A stretch of 64,000 nucleotides of DNA from Opitutia bacterium (GTDB lineage Bacteria; Verrucomicrobiota; Verrucomicrobiia; Opitutales; Opitutaceae): the NCBI GenBank assembly GCA_016217595.1, contig JACRHS010000021.1, positions 124,001 through 188,000 on the forward strand, written 5' to 3'. The position numbers and the translations under genes are program-made. The notes beneath the pieces are model-generated. The model ran no database searches. It saw nothing but the letters and a program-made list of their open reading frames with translations, and was not told where the DNA came from. How positions within the stretch are numbered: the first letter of the stretch is position 1; each line of letters starts with the position of its first letter. Below, in pieces: positions 58,275-64,000 of the stretch.

Positions 58275-60071
58275 GTGTCGCCCGCCCCGCGTTCCCCCGC
58301 TTCTCCGACCCCGCCGACCGAGCGCGTCGACCGCTGGTCCGCCATGGGTCTCGGCGCGGCGCTCTTCGCGGCCACGCTGCTCGCCTACCTGCCAACGCTG
58401 AGCGCGGGATTCATTTGGAACGACGCCGACTACGTCACGAGCCCCGCGCTACGTTCGTTGTCCGGCCTGTGGCGCATCTGGTTCGAGGTCGGCGCCACCG
58501 AGCAATACTATCCGCTCCTGCACAGCGCATTTTGGTTTCAACACCGGCTCTGGGGCGACACGCCCGCGTATTATCACCTCCTCAATGTGCTGCTGCACGC
58601 GACCTCGGCCTGCCTATTCGCGGCCGTGCTGCGGCGGCTCGCGGTGCCGGGCGCGTGGCTGGCGGCGTTCGTGTTCGCGCTGCATCCGGTGTGTGTCGAA
58701 TCGGTCGCGTGGATCGCCGAACAAAAGAACACCCAGTCGCTGGTGCTCTACCTGCTCGCCGCGCTGGCGTATCTGTGTTTCGACGCCGAGCGCCGGCCGG
58801 GCGCATACGTCACCGCCTTCGTCTGCTTCGCGCTCGCCCTGCTGAGCAAAACCACCACCGCCACCCTGCCCGCCGCGCTGCTCGTGGTGTTCTGGTGGCG
58901 GCGCGGCCGGCTGGAATGGCACCGCGATGTGCGCCCGCTGCTGCCGTGGTTTGTCGTCGGCGCCGCGATGGGCTTGCTGTCCGCCTGGGTGGAGAAAAAA
59001 TTCATCGGCGCCGAGGGCGCGGAGTTCGCGCTGACCCTCTGGCAACGCGGCGCGCTCGCCGGGCGCATCGTCTGGTTTTACCTCGGAAAACTGTTCTGGC
59101 CGGACAATCTGATTTTCATCTATCCGCGCTGGATCGTCGACGCCTCGGCGGCGTGGTGGTGGCTGTTCTCGGCGGGCGCGGTGGCGGCGCTCGGCGGGTT
59201 GTGGTGGCTCCGCTCGCGCTGGCGCGCGCCACTGGCGGTGGCGCTGCTCTTCGGCGGCTCGCTCTTTCCCGTGCTCGGTTTCTTCAACGTCTACGGGTTC
59301 ATTTTCTCCTTCGTTGCCGACCATTGGCAGTATCTGCCGTGCCTCGGCGTGATCGCGCTCGCCGCTGCGGGGCTGACACATCTGCTCGCGCGTTTCCCGT
59401 CCGCCGTGCGCTGGATCGTACCGGCGCTGCTGCTCGCCACGCTCGGCACGCTGAGCTGGCGGCAGAGCCGGATGTACGCCGACATGGAAACGTTTTACCG
59501 GACCACGCTCGCGCAAAACCCGGGGTGCTGGATGGCGCACAACAATCTCGGCAATCTCCTGCGCGAATCCGGCCGGATCGACGAAGCCATCGGTCATTTC
59601 GAGCAGGGGCTCGCGCTCACTCCCGCCTCGGCCAAGGCCCACAACAATCTCGCCAACGCCCTGCTCGACCGCCAACGCCTGCAAGAGGCGGGCATCCACT
59701 ACGAGCGTGCGCTGGCGCTCCAACCGGATTTCGCCCACGCGCACAACAATCTCGCCACGGTCTTGCGCGACACCGGCCAGAGCGCGGCGGCGCTGGCGCA
59801 TCACGCGACCGCCGTGCGTATCGATCCGCGTTACGCCGATGCGTTCAACAATTACGGCGTGACGCTGCGCCAGCTCGGCCGCCTGCCGGAAGCGTTGGCG
59901 CAGTTCTCACAAGCCGCCCGGCTCGACCCCAACTCGGCGCCCGCGCAGCTCAATCTCGCGCTCGTTTACTCGATGCTCGGGCAGGATGCCGAGTCTGCCA
60001 CGCACTACCGGGAGGCCCGCCGCCTCAATCCGGCTTTGCCCGACTTGAGCGCCCCCGGCCGCTCGCGCTGA
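58275..60071 (+). CDS. Multispanning membrane protein with C-terminal TPR array (paralogue 2)
   Basis: 598 residues from GTG 58275 (a TTG at 58239 would add 12). Same plan as the preceding gene: FIWNDADYVTSPALRSL in the first loop, LHPVCVESVAWIAEQKNTQS, about 10 membrane segments, then about five TPR units (HNNLGNLLRESGRIDEAIG) in residues ~415-585. The shorter TPR array distinguishes it from paralogue 1. Its last 47 bases overlap the convergent MerR gene end. Function likely parallels its neighbour with a different client set. Confidence 0.82.
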   Translation: MSPAPRSPASPTPPTERVDRWSAMGLGAALFAATLLAYLPTLSAGFIWNDADYVTSPALRSLSGLWRIWFEVGATEQYYPLLHSAFWFQHRLWGDTPAYYHLLNVLLHATSACLFAAVLRRLAVPGAWLAAFVFALHPVCVESVAWIAEQKNTQSLVLYLLAALAYLCFDAERRPGAYVTAFVCFALALLSKTTTATLPAALLVVFWWRRGRLEWHRDVRPLLPWFVVGAAMGLLSAWVEKKFIGAEGAEFALTLWQRGALAGRIVWFYLGKLFWPDNLIFIYPRWIVDASAAWWWLFSAGAVAALGGLWWLRSRWRAPLAVALLFGGSLFPVLGFFNVYGFIFSFVADHWQYLPCLGVIALAAAGLTHLLARFPSAVRWIVPALLLATLGTLSWRQSRMYADMETFYRTTLAQNPGCWMAHNNLGNLLRESGRIDEAIGHFEQGLALTPASAKAHNNLANALLDRQRLQEAGIHYERALALQPDFAHAHNNLATVLRDTGQSAAALAHHATAVRIDPRYADAFNNYGVTLRQLGRLPEALAQFSQAARLDPNSAPAQLNLALVYSMLGQDAESATHYREARRLNPALPDLSAPGRSR

Positions 60072-60600
60072 CCGTCTCAGGCGCGCGGCGCGAATGGGCG
60101 CGGATGGCGGCGATCTCTTCGGCCGGTATGCCGAGAAATTCCAGGAAACGCTGATGGTAATCCGGATCGAGCCGCTCGAAATCGCGATGCCAGCGCGCCA
60201 GATCTTCATCCTTGAAACCGGAATCGCGGAGCAGTTTCACCCACGCCGTTTTGTCCTGAATCTTGACGCTTTCGAGCATGCGCCGGTGCTTGAGCAATTC
60301 CACGATCACCCGCTGCCGGCTGCGCAAGCCGTCGATCTGTTCGGCCAGATCGCGCAGCTGGCGCTCGAGCGCACCGGCCAGCGCCTGCCGCGGACGCCCG
60401 AGAATTTTGGCGATCTCGGCGAGCGGCAGTCCCGTGCGCCGGTAGAGGCAGATTTGCCCGAGGCGTTTCTCGTCGGCCGCGGTGTAGTGGCGGTAGTCGT
60501 TGTGCAACCGCCCGCCCGGCCGCAACAGGCCGATGCGGTCGTAATAAAGCAACGTCGAGCGGGAGAGTCCGTGTTTCTTGGCAAGGAGGCCGATGGTCAT
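60025..60600 (-). CDS. MerR-family transcriptional regulator
   Basis: 191 residues from ATG 60600. The winged helix is MTIGLLAKKHGLSRSTLLYY and RHYTAADEKRLGQICLYR; a coiled coil follows (LERQLRDLAEQIDGLRSRQR), then a C-terminal effector region (about 115-170, KLLRDSGFKDEDLARWHRDF). There is no Cys-rich metal loop, so it is not a classical metal sensor; it may bind an organic effector. Its 3' end overlaps the convergent TPR gene. The target is unknown. Confidence 0.9.
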   Translation of the reverse strand: MTIGLLAKKHGLSRSTLLYYDRIGLLRPGGRLHNDYRHYTAADEKRLGQICLYRRTGLPLAEIAKILGRPRQALAGALERQLRDLAEQIDGLRSRQRVIVELLKHRRMLESVKIQDKTAWVKLLRDSGFKDEDLARWHRDFERLDPDYHQRFLEFLGIPAEEIAAIRAHSRRAPETVSASGRGRSSRAKPD

Positions 60601-60677
60601 GGGAAACGTGCGAGTCTCCGCTATGAAGCCGTAGTCAGGTCAAGCGGGCAAGCCGCTGAACATTTCCACCCCGCAGC

Positions 60678-60854
60678 CTACTCCCGCGATTTTCTTGTCA
60701 ACAACCGCACCGGTAACAGCAGGCAGCAAACCCCGACAAACAACGTCACAAAACCGACTCTGTACCAATCGGCCCCAGCGGCACCGTATCGGAACATCTG
60801 ATAAATCGCCGTACCCAGCCCGGCTCCCAGCGCTATTCCCAATCGCATTTTCAT
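60678..60854 (-). CDS. Small two-helix membrane protein
   Basis: 58 residues from ATG 60854; an earlier in-frame start adds 10 residues with no conserved feature. Two hydrophobic segments (RLGIALGAGLGTAIYQMF and VGFVTLFVGVCCLLLPVRLL) are separated by a short loop with Asp/Trp, and the C-terminus is basic (RKSRE). It lies between MerR and trpB on the same strand and may be cotranscribed with MerR. No family recognised. Confidence 0.55.
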   Translation of the reverse strand: MKMRLGIALGAGLGTAIYQMFRYGAAGADWYRVGFVTLFVGVCCLLLPVRLLTRKSRE

Positions 60855-60939
60855 GCTGTCGAAACTCCGGCGGTTTCCTTCCAAAAATGCAAACTCGTGC
60901 AGTGCGCCTCTGCGTACTGCACGAGTTAAGATGACAAGC

Positions 60940-62283
60940 TCAGGGCACCTTCGGCAGGTGGTGCAGCGCTTCGGCGATCTTCTCCTCGGGGTGCTCGTAG
61001 TCTTCGAGATTGCCCGCGAGATGCTCGTCGTAGGCCGTCATGTCGAAATGGCCGTGGCCGCTGTAGCAGAAAACGATGCACTTGCCGTCGTTCTTGCGCG
61101 CGGCGTCGATGGCGGCGCGGATCGCGTGCGAGGTCTCGGGCGCGGGCACGAAGCCTTCGGTGCGGGAGAATTGCAGCGCGCCTTCGAACACCGCGTTCTG
61201 CATCACCGCCTGCGCCTCGATCAGGCCGAGTTGCGCGAGATGCGCCACGATCGGCGCGGTGCCGTGGTAACGCAGCCCGCCGGCGTGGATGCCCTCCGGC
61301 ACGAAGGTGTGGCCGAGCGTGAACATCTTCACGAGCGGCGTGAGCTTGGCGGTGTCGCCGAAATCGTACGCGTAAACGCCCTTCGTGAGCGACGGGCACG
61401 CGGCGGGCTCGACGGCGATGATGCGCAGGTCGGGCCGCTTGAGCTTGTCGGGCAGGAAGGGCAGCGCGAAGCCGCCGAAGTTGCTGCCGCCGCCAACGCA
61501 GCCGATGAGGATGTCAGGCTGTTCGCCGGCGATCTCGAGCTGACGTTTCGTCTCCAGGCCGATGACGCTCTGGTGGAGGATCACGTGGTTGAGCACGCTG
61601 CCGAGCGTGTACTTGGTGTCATCGTGCGTGGCGGCGTCTTCCACCGCCTCGGAGATGGCGATGCCGAGACTGCCGGGCGTCTTGGGATCGGCGGCGAGAA
61701 TGGTGCGGCCGGCGTTGGTCTTGTCGGAGGGCGAGGCGAACACTTTGCCGCCCCAAATCTGCATGAGCGAGCGGCGGTAGGGCTTCTGGCCGTAGCTCGA
61801 TTTCACCATGTAGATGGTGCAGCCGAGGCCGAAGAGCTGGCTGGCAAACGCCATCGAGGAGCCCCACTGGCCCGCACCCGTCTCGGTGGTGAGGCGCGTC
61901 ACGCCTTCCTTTTTATTGTAATAAGCCTGCGCCAACGCGGTGTTCAGTTTGTGGCTACCGGCGGGGCTGACGCTCTCGTTCTTAAAATAAATGCGGCAGT
62001 TGGTCTTCAACGCCTTTTCGAGCCGCACCGCGCGCACGAGCGGCGTGGGCCGCCAGATTTTATAGAGCTCGCGCACTTCGTCCGGAATGCCGATCCAGCG
62101 CTCTCCGCTCATTTCCTGCTCGATGAGCGCCATCGGGAAAATGGGGGCGAGATCAGAGGGCGACAACGGCTGGCCGGTGCCGGGGTGCAGCGGCGGCGGC
62201 AACGGCTGCGGCAGGTCGGCGAGGACGTTGTACCACGCGTGGGGAATCTCGTTGTGGGGCAAAGTGACGATGTCTTGGGCCAT
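60940..62283 (-). CDS. trpB: Tryptophan synthase beta-like protein (TrpB2 type)
   Basis: 447 residues from ATG 62283. The long N-terminus with [20 protein letters not shown] marks the TrpB2 group rather than TrpB1. The PLP-lysine motif is [11 protein letters not shown] near residue 112; [13 protein letters not shown] near 253 binds the phosphate; [14 protein letters not shown] near 336 is also typical. TrpB2 condenses indole or serine with or without TrpA; no trpA is nearby, so it may act in indole salvage or as a serine deaminase. It is followed by an unrelated MFS gene upstream on the same strand. Confidence 0.93.
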   Translation of the reverse strand: MAQDIVTLPHNEIPHAWYNVLADLPQPLPPPLHPGTGQPLSPSDLAPIFPMALIEQEMSGERWIGIPDEVRELYKIWRPTPLVRAVRLEKALKTNCRIYFKNESVSPAGSHKLNTALAQAYYNKKEGVTRLTTETGAGQWGSSMAFASQLFGLGCTIYMVKSSYGQKPYRRSLMQIWGGKVFASPSDKTNAGRTILAADPKTPGSLGIAISEAVEDAATHDDTKYTLGSVLNHVILHQSVIGLETKRQLEIAGEQPDILIGCVGGGSNFGGFALPFLPDKLKRPDLRIIAVEPAACPSLTKGVYAYDFGDTAKLTPLVKMFTLGHTFVPEGIHAGGLRYHGTAPIVAHLAQLGLIEAQAVMQNAVFEGALQFSRTEGFVPAPETSHAIRAAIDAARKNDGKCIVFCYSGHGHFDMTAYDEHLAGNLEDYEHPEEKIAEALHHLPKVP

Positions 62284-62364
62284 AAAGCCTGCACACCTAG
62301 GCAAAGCCGGCGGCGGAATCCAACCTTTTTCCCGGGAGAAAACGAAATCCCGCCGCCGCCACGT

Positions 62365-63672
62365 TCAGTCGCGCGCAGGCGCGGCGCCAGGCCGGGAACG
62401 CAAATCCTTTGGAATGCACGTCAGCGTCAGCCCCGCGCCCAGCAGCAACACGCCGGCAATGATGTACAGCGCCGCCGACGGATCGGTGGAGAAATGCCGC
62501 GCCCACACCGGGAGATTCGGCCCGATGTAGCCGCCGAGATTGCCCACCGAATTGACGATCCCGATTCCCGCCGCCGCCGCGGTGCCGGCGAGAAACGTCG
62601 ACGGGATCGGCCAGAACAGCGGCATCGAACCGATGACGCCTAGCGTGCCCAGCGAGAGGAAGAGGATGGCGAGCACCGGCTGGTGCGCGAAGACCCCGCT
62701 CAGGATCAAGCCGAGCGCCCCGGCGGTCACGTTGCCCACATAATGCAAGCGGCGTTCGCCTGTGCGATCCGAGTGGCGGCTGAGATAAATCATTCCGACA
62801 ACTGCGACCGCATAGGGAATGGCGGTGATCAGGCCGACGCGCAGGTAGCCCTCGACGCCAAACGCCCGCACGATGGTCGGCAGCCAGAACGAGATGCCGT
62901 ACAACCCGATCACGAGAGTGAAATAAATCGCGCTCAACACCCAGACCTTGCCGCTGCGAAAAGCGTCGCCGAGCCCGACCTCGCGTTTGTGCTGGTCCTC
63001 CGCGGCGATGGCGTCGGCGAGGAGCTTTTTCTCATCGGCATCGAGCCACTTCGCCTCGGCGATCCCGCTATCGAGATAGAAATAAACCCACACGCCGACC
63101 ACGACCGATGGCAGCCCCTCGGTGACAAACAGCCATTGCCAGCCCGCCAGACCCAGCCAACCCGACATGGTGTCCATGATGAGCCCGGAAATCGGGTTGC
63201 CGATCACACCGGAGATGGCGACCGCCGACACAAAGAGCGCGGTCCGGGTCGAACGCAGCGACGAGGGATACCACAGTGTCAGGTAATAGATGATGCCCGG
63301 GAAAAAACCGGCCTCCGCGATGCCGAGGAGAAACCGCATCACGTAGAAAACGCGCTCGTTGGTGACGAACATCATCGCGGCCGACAGCAGCCCCCACGAC
63401 ACCATGATGCGGGCGATCCACGTGCGCGCGCCGAATTTTTTCAGCAGCACATTGCTGGGCACCTCGAAGAAAAAGTAGCCGATGAAGAAAATGCCGGCGC
63501 CGGTGCCGAACGCCGCATCGCTGAGGGAAAGATCCTTCAGCATTTGCAGCTTGGCGAAGCCGACATTTACGCGGTCGAGATACGCGAGCAGGTAACAGAG
63601 GAAGAGAAACGGGATCAGCCGGCGGTCGACCTTGGCATAAGTCCGCGCCGCAAAACCGGAATCGTGGGTCAT
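62365..63672 (-). CDS. MFS transporter, anion:cation symporter (ACS) family
   Basis: 435 residues from ATG 63672. Twelve hydrophobic segments are visible. LAYLDRVNVGFAKLQM in the first helix-loop and IFFIGYFFFEVPSNVLLKKF in the second are hallmarks of the ACS family (hexuronate, tartrate, phthalate and galactonate carriers). A cytosolic central loop lies near residues 195-230 (DADEKKLLADAIAAEDQHKR). Likely substrate is a sugar acid or other organic anion. A Gfo/Idh/MocA gene precedes it on the same strand, which supports a sugar-acid role. Confidence 0.9.
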   Translation of the reverse strand: MTHDSGFAARTYAKVDRRLIPFLFLCYLLAYLDRVNVGFAKLQMLKDLSLSDAAFGTGAGIFFIGYFFFEVPSNVLLKKFGARTWIARIMVSWGLLSAAMMFVTNERVFYVMRFLLGIAEAGFFPGIIYYLTLWYPSSLRSTRTALFVSAVAISGVIGNPISGLIMDTMSGWLGLAGWQWLFVTEGLPSVVVGVWVYFYLDSGIAEAKWLDADEKKLLADAIAAEDQHKREVGLGDAFRSGKVWVLSAIYFTLVIGLYGISFWLPTIVRAFGVEGYLRVGLITAIPYAVAVVGMIYLSRHSDRTGERRLHYVGNVTAGALGLILSGVFAHQPVLAILFLSLGTLGVIGSMPLFWPIPSTFLAGTAAAAGIGIVNSVGNLGGYIGPNLPVWARHFSTDPSAALYIIAGVLLLGAGLTLTCIPKDLRSRPGAAPARD

Positions 63673-63837
63673 GGATGAGAATGGGGAAAGCAGGCAGGAA
63701 AGCGCCTTGAAGTGAACGCACTCCGACCACCGCAACCAGCCTATAATTAAACTACCGCCAACAAAATGAGCGTCGCCTACTGAAAAAGACCTGACGTCTT
63801 CCTTAAGAAGGCACGTTTTTTCGGGTACGAATCTGAC

Positions 63838-64000
63838 CTAGATCAACTCGGTGACGCCAGGGATGGCCACCGGCGGAAACAGCCCCGGGCCGGGTTTGCA
63901 CTCCTTCGGAAAGAGATCGAGCTTCGAAGAGTTGAGCAGCCAGTTCCAAGAGAGTTCGCGACCGGTGTAGGCGGCCATGCGCCCACCGATGGCCGTGAGC
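63838..64000 (-). CDS. Gfo/Idh/MocA-family oxidoreductase, 3' end (5' part outside window)
   Basis: Stop TAG at 63838-63840 on the minus strand; the frame is open to the window edge (53 residues). The visible C-terminus includes AIGGRMAAYTGRELSWNWLL, the G-R-M-A-A-Y-T-G-R-E block found near the end of Tat-exported Gfo/Idh/MocA proteins of this phylum, and ends AIPGVTELI. The gap 63673-63837 to the MFS gene shows no clear feature. Confidence 0.78.
   Translation of the reverse strand, partial: LTAIGGRMAAYTGRELSWNWLLNSSKLDLFPKECKPGPGLFPPVAIPGVTELI

Noticed and set aside
62309-62357. Hairpin GGCGGCGG/CCGCCGCC between trpB and the MFS gene as a terminator
   Set aside because: The loop is over 30 bases and no T-run follows on the minus strand; too weak to list.

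Overview
The window looks like the chromosome of a GC-rich Verrucomicrobiota bacterium, most likely family Opitutaceae. This is inferred from gene content: a type I sulfatase, DUF1080 and Tat-exported Gfo/Idh/MocA proteins, DUF5069, a carboxypeptidase-regulatory-domain TonB receptor, a GntR/LacI hybrid regulator, TrpB2 and many G/C-rich palindromic repeats. No rRNA, tRNA or CRISPR array was recognised. Most genes use GC-rich codons. The 3.9-5.9 kb region and the 22.7-26.8 kb region are visibly less GC-rich and look acquired.

Layout. 0-3.6 kb: a GrpE-like / Hsp70-like / small membrane protein operon. 3.9-5.9 kb: small ORFs separated by sequences shaped like integron attC sites, with no integrase visible, i.e. 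a CALIN-like cassette cluster. Two copies of a long palindrome lie in it, and a third follows the GH63-like glycosidase at 6.1-8.2 kb. 8.4-12.8 kb (minus): DASS transporter, purB, holA. 13.4-21.7 kb (plus): sulfatase, malQ, DUF5069, penicillin acylase, upp and an HDOD protein. 21.7-28.0 kb: an accessory island with a REP-bracketed RAYT transposase, a Clp C-terminal remnant, a Hachiman defence pair (hamA, hamB) and a DUF1016-SNase nuclease, closed by a third REP copy.

28.2-32.1 kb: an apparent operon of an HDOD domain fused in frame to an ECF sigma factor, a membrane protein that may be its anti-sigma factor, and a bactofilin-like/RDD membrane protein. 32.1-36.3 kb: purE, a tandem ACT protein, a minus-strand ECF sigma operon with a Spy-like protein and a Gly/Met-rich lipoprotein, and pdxH. 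36.3-42.1 kb: a PAS histidine kinase with a degenerate receiver, convergent with a complete siaABCD operon (phosphatase, kinase, switch protein, GGDEF protein). 42.3-49.9 kb: RmlD-like reductase, lipoate ligase-like protein, a DUF1080/HEAT-like/Gfo-Idh-MocA sugar operon, an MFS transporter and the GntR/LacI regulator. 50.3-64 kb: a large hybrid histidine kinase, a TonB-dependent receptor, two tandem membrane-TPR paralogues, a MerR regulator, trpB2, an ACS-family MFS transporter and the 3' end of another Gfo/Idh/MocA gene.

The points most worth follow-up are the HDOD-sigma fusion operon, the palindrome family whose loop and flanks are conserved while its stems differ but stay complementary, the cassette cluster, and the REP/RAYT-bracketed defence island with its DUF1016-SNase nuclease.
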